Shown here: positions 41,912 to 49,779 of the stretch, in pieces
Layout: every line of letters starts with the position of its first letter
Numbering within the stretch: the first letter of the stretch is position 1
Source of the DNA: CAWHYG01 sp963833505
GTDB taxonomy: Bacteria > Eisenbacteria > RBG-16-71-46 > CAIMUX01
Assembly: GCA_963833505.1 (NCBI GenBank)
Contig: CAWHYG010000007.1
Location: 1,736,001-1,800,000, forward strand
DNA: 64,000 bases
Direction: 5' to 3'
Notes under the pieces: generated by a model
The model's input: the letters and a program-made list of their open reading frames with translations, nothing else
Told to the model about the DNA's origin: nothing
Database searches by the model: none
Program-made: the position numbers and the translations under genes

Positions 41912-43663
41912 TCAGCACGGCACGGTCTCCAGTGGTTCGAGAGCGCCGTTTCGCAGGCAGTAGATCTCGCGCGCGTAAGGCAGGAGCGACATGCGGTGCG
42001 TTGTGCACAGGACGATGATGTCACGACTCAAGAGTGTTATCGTCTCCATGATCCTCCCCTCCGTCGTCACGTCCAGGTTGCTGGTGAACTCGTCGAGGAT
42101 GAGGCAGCGGGGGCGGTGGAGCAAAGCGCGCGCCAGAACCAGTCGCTGTTTCTGCCCGACCGATAAATTGGCCCCGTTCGCGATGAGTTTCGCATCGAGA
42201 TCTCCTTCCAGATCCCTCACGAATCCGGACGCTTCGGCCCGCCGCAGCGCCTCCCATACGCTGGCTTCCAGCCGCGCATTTCGCTCCGCGGAGAAGCCGG
42301 GCAGGAGGTTCTCCAGCACCGTACCTTCAAAGAGATAGGGCTCCTGCTCGACCAGGGCTGTATTCGACCTGACGGCATCCTCCGTCAACGTGGCGAGGTC
42401 CTGTCCGTTGTAGGTTATCCGGCCGGCCGAGGGCCGGCGGAACCGCAGACCTAGATCGCACAGGGTGGACTTGCCCGAACCGCTGTCTCCCAGCAGGATG
42501 GTCAGCCCTCCCGGACGCAGCGCGAGATCGATCCCTTTCAGGACCGGCTCGCGCCCCGGATAGGAGAACCCGACGTCCTCGAAGGCCATGATTTCCAGCG
42601 GGCGATTGAGCTGGATCGTCCCCACCAGCTCGGGCTCCTCGGCCAGGACCTGGGATAGGCGTAGTGCCGCGCCTTCGGCCCTCCGCAATCCCATGATCCC
42701 GCCGGAAAGAGCCGACGCTTCCTCTCGGATGAGCAGCAGTCCCGCCGGCAGCAACAGAGCGTCGCGGAGCGCCATGGCCCCGATCGTTACACGCCAGCCG
42801 ATCCACCAGAGGAACGCCACAAAGAGCACCAACGAAAGCAGCTCCTGCAGCCCGCCCTGGCCGAGTGAAAGGACGGCGCTGCGCTGCGAGTTGGTCGAAA
42901 TTTCTGTCGACAAGTCGATGAGTTTTCCGCTGAACCAGGGAATCAATCCCATGCTACGAATCACACGAATCCCGGCCATTTGTTCGGTCATTCGGGCGTA
43001 GAGGGATGAAATGCGGGCGAACGTGCGGGCCGTCACATGCCGGGCCATCGAGGACAGGGAGTAGAGTCCCGCGAACAACAGGGGAGCCGTGAGCACCGCG
43101 GCCGCAGCGACGAGCGGGGAGCTATACCACATCACCCCGACAACCGCCAGAATGGTGACAGGAGCCCGGACAAAAGACCGGATCACGAGGGCCGGCAGGC
43201 CGGCGACCATCGGAACCTCGGCCATCAGGACCGCAGTCAGGCGTCCACCGCCGATGCGCTGCATGTAGGCGAAAGGCAGGCCCGCCATGTGGCGGATGCA
43301 GGCAATCTCCAGATTCCTGCGAATGTGCGTGCTGGCGATGGCGCCGAGCCCGGAAGAGATCATGCGCAGCACCGCGCGACCCGCCAGGATGGCGACGAGC
43401 CACCATCCCTGACGGATCAGGACAGCCGTGGAGCTCTTGGAGACAATGTCCTGCAGAAGGGACCGGGCCAGAACCAGGACACTCGCAGAAAGGGAGGACA
43501 TGGCGGCCGCAGCCAGCATGCCGCCGACCAGAACAGGCGTTTCGGAACGCGCGTGGGTCCACATCCAGCGAATCAATTGCCATCCCTGGCGATCCGGGAA
43601 CTCCTGATCCAGAGGATCCGCGACCCAGGACAATGACACGGGAAGCGCCCCCCGCCTTACCAT
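41912..43663 (-). CDS. ABC exporter (fused permease-ATPase) of the RiPP cluster
   Basis: 583 aa: a short start, six transmembrane helices over residues ~40-320 (ABC_membrane type), then an ATPase with Walker A GDSGSGKST, signature LSVGQKQRLVLARAL, Walker B CLILDEFTSNLD and switch His CTTHRMS. The D-loop and Q-loop are normal. No N-terminal C39 peptidase, so it does not cleave the leader itself. The ATG at 43663 overlaps the radical SAM stop (TGATG) with GGAAGG upstream. Likely exports the modified peptide; homologues in lasso clusters (type D) do this and give immunity. Confidence 0.88.
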   Translation of the reverse strand: MVRRGALPVSLSWVADPLDQEFPDRQGWQLIRWMWTHARSETPVLVGGMLAAAAMSSLSASVLVLARSLLQDIVSKSSTAVLIRQGWWLVAILAGRAVLRMISSGLGAIASTHIRRNLEIACIRHMAGLPFAYMQRIGGGRLTAVLMAEVPMVAGLPALVIRSFVRAPVTILAVVGVMWYSSPLVAAAAVLTAPLLFAGLYSLSSMARHVTARTFARISSLYARMTEQMAGIRVIRSMGLIPWFSGKLIDLSTEISTNSQRSAVLSLGQGGLQELLSLVLFVAFLWWIGWRVTIGAMALRDALLLPAGLLLIREEASALSGGIMGLRRAEGAALRLSQVLAEEPELVGTIQLNRPLEIMAFEDVGFSYPGREPVLKGIDLALRPGGLTILLGDSGSGKSTLCDLGLRFRRPSAGRITYNGQDLATLTEDAVRSNTALVEQEPYLFEGTVLENLLPGFSAERNARLEASVWEALRRAEASGFVRDLEGDLDAKLIANGANLSVGQKQRLVLARALLHRPRCLILDEFTSNLDVTTEGRIMETITLLSRDIIVLCTTHRMSLLPYAREIYCLRNGALEPLETVPC

Positions 43664-44760
43664 CACATGGCCTTCCATCTCGACGCGGCGCACTGGGGGC
43701 CGCCGAGATTCGAGATGTCGTCCACCAGACGGTCTCTGGCCTGATCGTCCAGTTTCCGGTAGGCGCCCGGATCAACCCGGATGAAACTCGTGCGAAAGCG
43801 GGGGAGCAGGCAATGCGCGCAGAGCGGCGACCGCGCCGCCCGGCCGAAGATGTGCATACGGCGGAAGCGGCAGGCGGCGGGCGAATTGCGCATCTCGTCC
43901 AGGGTATGCTCGCGGACATCGCCGATCACGCCTAAACCGTCGTAGTCATAGCTGCACTGCGTAACCCGCCCGTCCCAGTAGACGCTCAAGGGACTCCAGA
44001 TCTGCGCGCAGCAGGCCGACGGACTGCCATCCAGCCGGTGCCGCAAGATCTCGGGATCCAGCATTCCAGGCCATGGAAACGCATGCGTGACTTGGATCGA
44101 GCCGATCCCAGGCACGCCCGTCCACCGTTCCAGGAACTCACGGATCTCCCGGGCCGACTCCCCGCCGTACATGGTCCTCAATTCCGTGACCCGGTCCATT
44201 CCCTGCTCAGCCGCAAGATGGGCCAATGCCTTCAGTTTCCGACAGGCGTCGGCATGACGGTCGGCACCCCGAAAGAACCGGTAGGATTCCGCGCTGAGAA
44301 GATCCATGGAGAGCATCAACCGGTGGGGTCGAGCCGCCAGGACTCTGCTCCACGTTTCGCTCACGATCGCCAGACCGTTCGAGGAGAGATCCACGCGAAT
44401 CCCCGCCGCCGCCGCTGCTTCGATCATATCGGCGATCTGTGGATGCAGGAACGGTTCACCATGCATATAGAGGGCAATCCGCTTCGTGCGGCCCGCACAC
44501 TGCGCGAAAATCTCGGCCAATGTCTCCATCTGCATGTAGCCGCGCGGCCGTCCCCTCGCGGCGTCCCCGGACGCGCCGTGAGGGCAGACGGGACAGGCCA
44601 GGTTGCAGATGTTCGTCGGCTCGACGTTGAGGAACATGGAGGGCCGGCTCTGCCGACCGCGCCGCAGAACGCCACGGACGTACGTGGCGCGCAGGTTCTT
44701 GAGCGTCAGGAACGGCACGAGTCGCTTCCGGTCTTGTGTGCGATGCAGGCGCCCTGGCAT
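43663..44760 (-). CDS. radical SAM/SPASM enzyme of the RiPP cluster
   Basis: 365 aa. Cluster motif CNLACPVC (Cys52, 56, 59), the SAM-binding LYMHGEPFLHPQI (GEP), and strand VDLSSNGLAI. The C-terminal SPASM/twitch part has ACCAQIWSPLSVYWDGRVTQCSYDYDG ... SPLCAHCLLPR, enough Cys for at least one auxiliary Fe-S cluster. SPASM enzymes in peptide clusters form C-C, C-O or C-S links on the precursor. ATG 44760 gives a 40-residue lead; the start overlaps the degenerate radical SAM fragment. Confidence 0.88.
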   Translation of the reverse strand: MPGRLHRTQDRKRLVPFLTLKNLRATYVRGVLRRGRQSRPSMFLNVEPTNICNLACPVCPHGASGDAARGRPRGYMQMETLAEIFAQCAGRTKRIALYMHGEPFLHPQIADMIEAAAAAGIRVDLSSNGLAIVSETWSRVLAARPHRLMLSMDLLSAESYRFFRGADRHADACRKLKALAHLAAEQGMDRVTELRTMYGGESAREIREFLERWTGVPGIGSIQVTHAFPWPGMLDPEILRHRLDGSPSACCAQIWSPLSVYWDGRVTQCSYDYDGLGVIGDVREHTLDEMRNSPAACRFRRMHIFGRAARSPLCAHCLLPRFRTSFIRVDPGAYRKLDDQARDRLVDDISNLGGPQCAASRWKAM

Positions 44761-45230
44761 AGGCGTCGCGCATGGAGGAAACAATCCTGGCACTCAACCA
44801 AGAGCGGATGATCCAAGGCTTCCCGGACGCGTGGCGTGCAAAACGCCGACAGGTCACTCCACGTCCGTGCGGGCTGCGCCCCGGTCGAGCTCTCCAGCAT
44901 GCCCAAACAGGGGGAGAAAGTCCCATCCGGCAACAAACAGACGTTGCGGGTGAAGCCATCCTCGAAAACGCCGCAGAGGGGAACAAAGGAAAGCCGTCTC
45001 ACCAATTCGCCTTGGCTGGACTCCGGAAACAGGCAGAGCGGCAGCGGTTTGGAGAGAACCATCTCGATGCCGCGCGAAACGCACTGCCTTTCCAGGTCAA
45101 TCACCGAGGGCATCAGCCTCCGCCACATCATGGTGCTGCAGTAGTTGATCGACCAGGAACAGGGTCCACTCACAACTGCTTTCGATCGTGAATCCTATCC
45201 CAGCCAGACTCTTCCGGATTGACCTCATGG
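44706..45230 (-). pseudogene. degraded radical SAM protein, C-terminal (SPASM-like) fragment
   Basis: The open part is 45173-44706 and encodes a Cys-rich end: PLCGVFEDGF...NVCLLPDGTFSPCLGM, later ECQDCFLHARRLCQGAC. The spacing matches the C-termini of the two paralogous radical SAM enzymes upstream. Just before it (to ~45230) another frame carries MRSIRKSLAGIGFTIESS, which reads like the preceding segment, so a frameshift separates them. The CxxxCxxC core is absent. Most likely the tail of a third paralog. A stand-alone accessory Fe-S protein cannot be excluded. Confidence 0.65.
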
Positions 45231-45252
45231 CGGGCGCTTCCAGACATCACCT

Positions 45253-45273
45253 GCCGCTCAGGTCCTGAGCGGC
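45253..45273 (-). terminator. stem-loop downstream of the precursor gene
   Basis: gccgctcag-gtc-ctgagcggc: perfect 9-bp stem, 3-nt loop, ~90 nt after the precursor stop. No T-run follows, so it may be a partial terminator or an mRNA-stabilising end that raises precursor over downstream genes. The rest of 45174-45364 shows nothing else. Confidence 0.5.
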
Positions 45274-45364
45274 ACGGCCACGGAAGGACCGCCACCAAAG
45301 CACCCGTCCGGATCGCCCCATCAAGCGGAAAACCCGCGGCCGCTTCGCGACAAACGGCCGCCGA

Positions 45365-45535
45365 TCAATAGTAATAATACAGGGAACATTCCGTGTAGAG
45401 GCCGGAGCTATACAGGCTTGACGAGGATCCACCCGATCCCCGCACGACCTTGCGCGGATCGTGCGCCTGCGTCCGCGGGGTGACATATGGTTTCTTCGTC
45501 GCCTGCGCCTGCACCGGGTTCAATTCATCCTGCAT
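45365..45535 (-). CDS. RiPP precursor peptide (56 aa)
   Basis: ATG 45535 has a near-perfect AAAGGAGG five bases upstream, the best ribosome site in the cluster. Leader residues 1-33 end in KKPYVTPRTQAHDPRKVVRG. Tyr17-Val-Thr-Pro20 is the YxxP motif that lasso-peptide leaders use to bind the PqqD-like B1 protein. The presumed core (from ~Gly33) is Gly/Ser-rich, with Tyr42, Tyr47, a single Cys50 and a terminal Tyr53-Tyr56 run. There is no Asp/Glu at the position 7-9 after a Gly that a lasso ring would need, apart from Glu49. It overlaps the PqqD gene by 11 bp. No similar known peptide comes to mind. Confidence 0.82.
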   Translation of the reverse strand: MQDELNPVQAQATKKPYVTPRTQAHDPRKVVRGSGGSSSSLYSSGLYTECSLYYYY

Positions 45536-45824
45536 TCGAGCCTCCTTTGTCACCATCAACGACGACCATCAGCCCGGAATCCATCCATTCCTCCAGGCAT
45601 CTGGCAACATCCGCGCGGACCCGGGGCTCCGGGACGTCGTACCCGGAGCACACGTGGTCCGCAATGGCCTCTGCAGTGGCACCTCCGGCAGCAAGGGTCC
45701 AAACCACGCTGGCCGTCTCGTTCAGCGAATAATAGGCGCCCGTTTCCACGTTGACCACGATGACCAGTCCGTCGATTTCCTTCCAACTTGCGTTTTCCGC
45801 CACTCTTGTCACCTGCGTGCTCAT
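45525..45824 (-). CDS. PqqD-like RiPP recognition element protein
   Basis: 99 aa. Family pattern: a two-strand start (WKEIDGLVIVVNVETGAYYSLNETASVVW) followed by three helices (GATAEAIADHVCSGYDVPEPRVRADVARCLEEWMDSGLM). PqqD/lasso B1 proteins bind the precursor leader and present it to modifying enzymes. ATG overlaps the upstream radical SAM stop (ATGA) and its own stop overlaps the precursor start, a fixed enzyme-RRE-substrate order. Confidence 0.9.
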   Translation of the reverse strand: MSTQVTRVAENASWKEIDGLVIVVNVETGAYYSLNETASVVWTLAAGGATAEAIADHVCSGYDVPEPRVRADVARCLEEWMDSGLMVVVDGDKGGSNAG

Positions 45825-46795
45825 CGTCCCACCGCTCCGCCGGCTCCGGACCGGACCCCCGAGAGAACCCGGGCCATGCACCCGCCACAACAAAGGCCCG
45901 CCTTCATCAGCAGGCAGAGATGACACTCCTTTTTCGTCCCCATGATCCGGAAGCTGTTCAACTTCCCCTCGAAATGAGCTTTCGCCGCTGGATAATCTGC
46001 AAACCGGGTATAATGCACCGCGTGGTACCGGGCCAGTGGAAGACAGTAAATCACCTGGCCCTCGGGTGTGATGTCAAGGATCGAGTCGCACGCGGAAAAG
46101 AAGGTGGATCCACAGCTCCAGAGAACCCCCATGTCTTCAGCGGAGAAGCTGCACCAGGGAATGCCGCATTCGAATTCGATCTTCACGTCGTACCTGGCAC
46201 AGGTGCGGGCGAACTCACGGACCCGTGCGGCCACCCGTGGATAATCCGAGGCCGCGAGGTGCTCGTTGTTGTGAGACAAGGTCGGAAGCACGAAACCGAC
46301 TTTCACCTTCCGCGACAATCCATGGTCAAAAATCAGGTCGAATACCCAGTCGTTGGCCACGTCCTCCGCCGTCATGTTGAAGGTCAGGGTCGCTCGATCT
46401 CCGAGGCGCGGAAGCGTCTGTCGAAGGTTGGCGTCCTGCCCGGGGCTTCGCGTCGAAGGCGGATTGACGTTGACGATCCATCGAATTCGCTGGTCATGAA
46501 GTCGATCGGCATACTCCGCCGCGCGCCGGGTGGCCGCATTCGAGAACACGGCGACATCGAACCCGAGGTCCTTGAGCTGCAGCGCATACTCCGGGAAGCG
46601 CCGATTCAGTGTCGGCTCGCCACCCATCAGGTGGACAATCGGCGGAGGATGCGCGCTTCGCAGCATCCAGTCGCACAGGCCGTCAAAGGTCTCGCTCGAC
46701 ATCTCGGTGACTGGTTCCCCGGGCCCGAGGATGTCCAATCCGAAGCAGTATCGGCAGGCGAAGTTGCAAGCCGTGGTCAGCATCAGGTTCGGCAT
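45821..46795 (-). CDS. radical SAM enzyme of the RiPP cluster (paralog 2)
   Basis: 324 aa. CNFACRYC puts the cluster Cys at 10, 14 and 17. HLMGGEPTLNRRFPEY is the SAM-binding loop; IRWIVNVNPPS and KVKVGFVLPTL are TIM-barrel strands. The C-terminus has SACDSILDITPEGQVIYC and ECHLCLLMKAGLCCGGC, i.e. a SPASM-like set of Cys. Same layout as the gene at 46783-47795, from which it probably duplicated. Overlaps that gene by 13 bp and pqqD by 4 bp. Probable peptide modifier. Confidence 0.88.
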   Translation of the reverse strand: MPNLMLTTACNFACRYCFGLDILGPGEPVTEMSSETFDGLCDWMLRSAHPPPIVHLMGGEPTLNRRFPEYALQLKDLGFDVAVFSNAATRRAAEYADRLHDQRIRWIVNVNPPSTRSPGQDANLRQTLPRLGDRATLTFNMTAEDVANDWVFDLIFDHGLSRKVKVGFVLPTLSHNNEHLAASDYPRVAARVREFARTCARYDVKIEFECGIPWCSFSAEDMGVLWSCGSTFFSACDSILDITPEGQVIYCLPLARYHAVHYTRFADYPAAKAHFEGKLNSFRIMGTKKECHLCLLMKAGLCCGGCMARVLSGVRSGAGGAVGR

Positions 46796-47795
46796 GGCAC
46801 GTCCCCGTTCTCGGCCATTTCCCTCGGCGAACTGGCGCAGAGCGCGGCTTGATCGGATGCCATCAGCGCCAGGCACCCTCCGCTGCAGAGTCCCCGATCC
46901 CGGTAGCCGCAACCTTGGCATCGACGAAAGATCCCGTGTCCGTGGCTCGCCCGGTGCACGGACGCCATGCGGGCGAACTCAGTCGCGACCTCGCGTAGGT
47001 CGAGACACTTCCGCACGTCCACGCGCGGCATTCGAGCCAGGGGAAGGCAATGCCACGCTTCCAGGCTCGGCCCGACGTCGATCACCGGGCGGCATGTGAA
47101 GTTGATCTTGGCCCCGAGGCGCAGCAACGCTCCGATCTCCGTCTCCGTGAACATGCACGGGACGAAACCACAGTCCATACCGATGGTCACCCCCTGCTCC
47201 GCGGCGGCGCGCGCGAGCCGCATCAGCGCTTGCCCCGCCGCCCGGTAGTCGTCGGGAGACAGATACCGGTTTTGGCCACCCGCGCCGGGCAGAGCGATCC
47301 CGACGCGAAAAGCGCGAAGCAGGCAATACTCCCGGATGTAGTCCAGAAGAAAGCCGGCGTCGGCGTCGGCATCGACCATGGTATAGGACAGGGATGAGAA
47401 GGATCCGAAGCGCCGGAGAAAGGACCTCAAGTGCCGCTGCCGTTCATCTGTATAAGTCGACATCGGGGCGATGTTGACGATAAATCGGAGACCGCCGCGC
47501 GGTTCGCACGTTTCGAGTCCCGCAGGAAGGGCGCACGAACCGCTGGTCAGGATCTTGACTGTCAACCGTGATCCCACAGCAGGTTCATGATATCAACCAG
47601 TTGAGGATGCAGCAGCGGCTCGCCGCCGATCAGGCCGAGTTCCCTCGTTTGTCCGGAACCCGGGATCGTGAAAAACTCCGATACTTCCTCGATCGTCAAG
47701 GCGCGTGGCCGATAGGTTTCCGACCATGGTCCGATCTGCGCAAAACAGAACAGACAGTTCCGCCCGCAACGGTCTGTCAAAAAGAGATTTGCCAT
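46783..47795 (-). pseudogene. radical SAM enzyme of the RiPP cluster (paralog 1), frameshifted
   Basis: N-part (47795-47562): CGRNCLFC with Cys10, 14, 17 and LIGGEPLLHPQLVDIMNLLWDHG, then TGA. The continuation LTVKILTSGSCALPAGLETC is in the next frame and runs to 46783 with SPASM-like Cys (CRPVIDVGPSLEAWHC, RRCQGCGYRDRGLCSGGC). One extra T in ggttga would restore one frame of ~337 aa. Everything else, including overlap with paralog 2, is intact, so the break is recent, an error, or a deliberate frameshift. As given, no full-length enzyme is made. Confidence 0.8.
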
Positions 47796-47799
47796 GGGG

Positions 47800-48135
47800 T
47801 CAGTCGGGCTCCCGGGGGCCGGGCACGATCGCCCAGAAGTCACGTGCACCGCGCGACGCGATCAGTTCCAATCGCCCTTTCAGGAGCGCCGGCCTCTCTC
47901 CGACGACGGCATGGTCTCGCGAAATCCACATGTGCCCGCGTGGAGCCTCTGATGGGCGAAGTTCCAGGCACGTGTTGATTCGAGCGCCGGCACGTTCCGC
48001 ATCCGTCATGGCGCCCCAGAGCAGCCGTGATCGCCAGTAGCAGGGATTTCGGCGCACGGCGGGCACGCACCTTCGCAGCAGTCTGTTCCCCTTTGACCCC
48101 GCGATGCAGAGAATGCGCGGAAGGAAGCCAAACAT
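47800..48135 (-). CDS. lasso-B2-like transglutaminase-fold leader peptidase
   Basis: 111 aa from ATG 48135 (GGGGAGA nine bases before). Pattern of the transglutaminase-like Transglut_core3/lasso B2 family: Cys32 in NPCYWRSRLLW, then GARINTCLELRPSE, His68 in RGHMWIS and an acidic residue following (RDH). B2 proteins are Cys proteases that remove the leader with the B1 protein. Shorter than many (usually ~130-150 aa); the N-terminal part may extend further upstream. First gene of the cluster; 4 nt before the radical SAM gene. Match is partial, so moderate certainty. Confidence 0.65.
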   Translation of the reverse strand: MFGFLPRILCIAGSKGNRLLRRCVPAVRRNPCYWRSRLLWGAMTDAERAGARINTCLELRPSEAPRGHMWISRDHAVVGERPALLKGRLELIASRGARDFWAIVPGPREPD

Positions 48136-48215
48136 GACGAATCGTCTCCCCTGGCCCTTGTGAAACACTACATCAGCCGCGAACTTCCTTCTCCCCACTC
48201 CGATAGTTGCCAACC

Positions 48216-48245
48216 ACTCTACTCGAACTTCGGGGGCAGGCACAA
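48216..48245 (-). promoter_or_regulatory. candidate promoter of the RiPP operon
   Basis: Minus strand TTGTGC (48245-48240), 18-bp spacer, TAGAGT (48221-48216), leader ~75 nt. The -35 hexamer is the same as at the mdh promoter. Rest of 48136-48403 shows no gene. Confidence 0.4.
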
Positions 48246-48403
48246 AGGCTTTCCGAAGCACTCGTGGCCGTCCGCAAGGGCGAACTCCGTCTCCGGCACG
48301 CGCTGCCGGGATCATCGCGATGAGAGCGGATATCAGTGCTTCCCAGAGGGCGTCGAGCGAAGGGGTATCCGGGGCGGGAGTGCGACCCTGCGGTGCCGAT
48401 CCA

Positions 48404-49675
48404 TTACGCCGCCGTCAACTGCCGCCCCTTCGTCTCCGGCAGCGTCCAGATCCAAGCCCCGGTAAGCAGCGCAAACAGTGCCGCCAGTGAGATCCCGCCG
48501 CCCATTCCGTAGCGCATCGCGATGGCGGCAATCGCCACCGGCGTGAAGAACTGCGCGCCCCGGGCCAGGTTGAAAGCCGCGCCCATCGCCGTGCTGCGGA
48601 TGTGCGTCGGGAACAGCTCGGCGAAGAGCGGGCCGTAGCCGCCGAACATCCCGGTGCCGAATCCCACGAGGAACATGCAGACCAGCACCAGGTCGGGAAC
48701 GACCATGATCTGGTTCCACAGCAGCGTGATCATCACGAGCCCCGCAGCCATGATCACGGAGTAGAAGGAATAGGCGGGCCTTCTCCCGAAGCGGTCGGCC
48801 ACGAAGCCGAAGGTGCTGTAGCCGCAGAACCCGCCGCCCTGGGTGATCAGGATCCAGAGCGCGGAGTGGGTCAGGGAGAGCTTCCGCTGATCATGCAGAT
48901 AGCCGGGCATCCAGGAGTAGGTGAACCAGTAGGCCGACATGTCGAAGATGGCGAGCACCAGCGCGAGCAGGAAGATGCGGCGATGGGTCGGGCCGAGCAG
49001 CTCGAGGATCGGGTGGCGACGGCCGGCGCGCGCGGGCTCGGCGGAGAGCGCTCCCTCGCGGGCCAGCCGGCGGCGTTCGAGCCAGAGATCCGACTCCGGC
49101 AGCGAGCGGCGGATGAAGACCACAAGCAGCGCTGGCGCCACCGAGAGCATGAAGCACGCGCGCCATCCGATCAGCGGGGAGATCATCCCTCCGACCACCG
49201 AGGCCAGGGCGATGCCGACCGGAGCTCCCGTCTGCATGAAGGCGCCATAGCGCCCCCGCACCTTGGGCGGAAACGTCTCGCCGATGAAGGTCTGACCGGT
49301 GGCCCATTCCCCGCCGACGCCCAGCCCGGTCAGGATGCGAAAGACGACCAGAAGTGAGAGATGCGAAGCCGTTCCGCTGAGGAAGGTCCCCAGGCTGTAA
49401 GTGAGGATGGTCCACTGGAGCACGGCCCGGCGGCCGATCCGGTCCGCCAGGATGCCGAAGAAGACGCCGCCCAGCGCGGTCGCGGCCAGAGAGGCCCCGA
49501 GCACGTAGGAAAGCTGGAGGTCGCTGAAGTGGAATTCCTTCCGGATCGGAATGAGCAGGAAGGTGTAGAGGATGAGGTCGTAGAAGTCGAAGACCCATCC
49601 CGCCCAGCTCATGAGCAGGATCTGGTAATGCTGCCGCGTGGGTTTCGGCTGCTCGCTGAGAAGCCCCCCGGTCAT
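48404..49675 (-). CDS. MFS transporter (metabolite:H+ symporter type)
   Basis: 423 aa, twelve helices. Typical start QILLMSWAGWVFDFYDLILYTFLL, MFS motif A GILADRIGRRAV, motif in RILTGLGVGGEWATGQTFIGETFPPKVRG (sugar/metabolite-symporter signature) and the repeated FGFVADRFGRRPAY in the second half. Such MHS-family proteins import carboxylates or other organic anions with protons. No catabolic genes adjoin it, so substrate is open. Transcribed in the same direction as the RiPP cluster but probably separate. Confidence 0.9.
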   Translation of the reverse strand: MTGGLLSEQPKPTRQHYQILLMSWAGWVFDFYDLILYTFLLIPIRKEFHFSDLQLSYVLGASLAATALGGVFFGILADRIGRRAVLQWTILTYSLGTFLSGTASHLSLLVVFRILTGLGVGGEWATGQTFIGETFPPKVRGRYGAFMQTGAPVGIALASVVGGMISPLIGWRACFMLSVAPALLVVFIRRSLPESDLWLERRRLAREGALSAEPARAGRRHPILELLGPTHRRIFLLALVLAIFDMSAYWFTYSWMPGYLHDQRKLSLTHSALWILITQGGGFCGYSTFGFVADRFGRRPAYSFYSVIMAAGLVMITLLWNQIMVVPDLVLVCMFLVGFGTGMFGGYGPLFAELFPTHIRSTAMGAAFNLARGAQFFTPVAIAAIAMRYGMGGGISLAALFALLTGAWIWTLPETKGRQLTAA

Positions 49676-49779
49676 GACGCGGGCATGTTACCGCCCCGAC
49701 CGCGCCGGCGCAATCGGAACCGAAAGCGGCCCGAGGCAGAGCGCCCCGGGCCGCCGATCGATCAGCGAACGGGATCCGG

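Noticed and set aside
47562..47564. TGA in the radical SAM gene read as selenocysteine, tempting because selA is in the window
   Set aside because: Continuing in the same frame hits another stop after four codons; the homologous continuation is in a different frame.
40852..48135. Complete lasso peptide cluster
   Set aside because: Leader, PqqD-like and B2-like parts fit, but there is no asparagine-synthetase-like cyclase and the core lacks the ring-forming acidic residue in the usual place.
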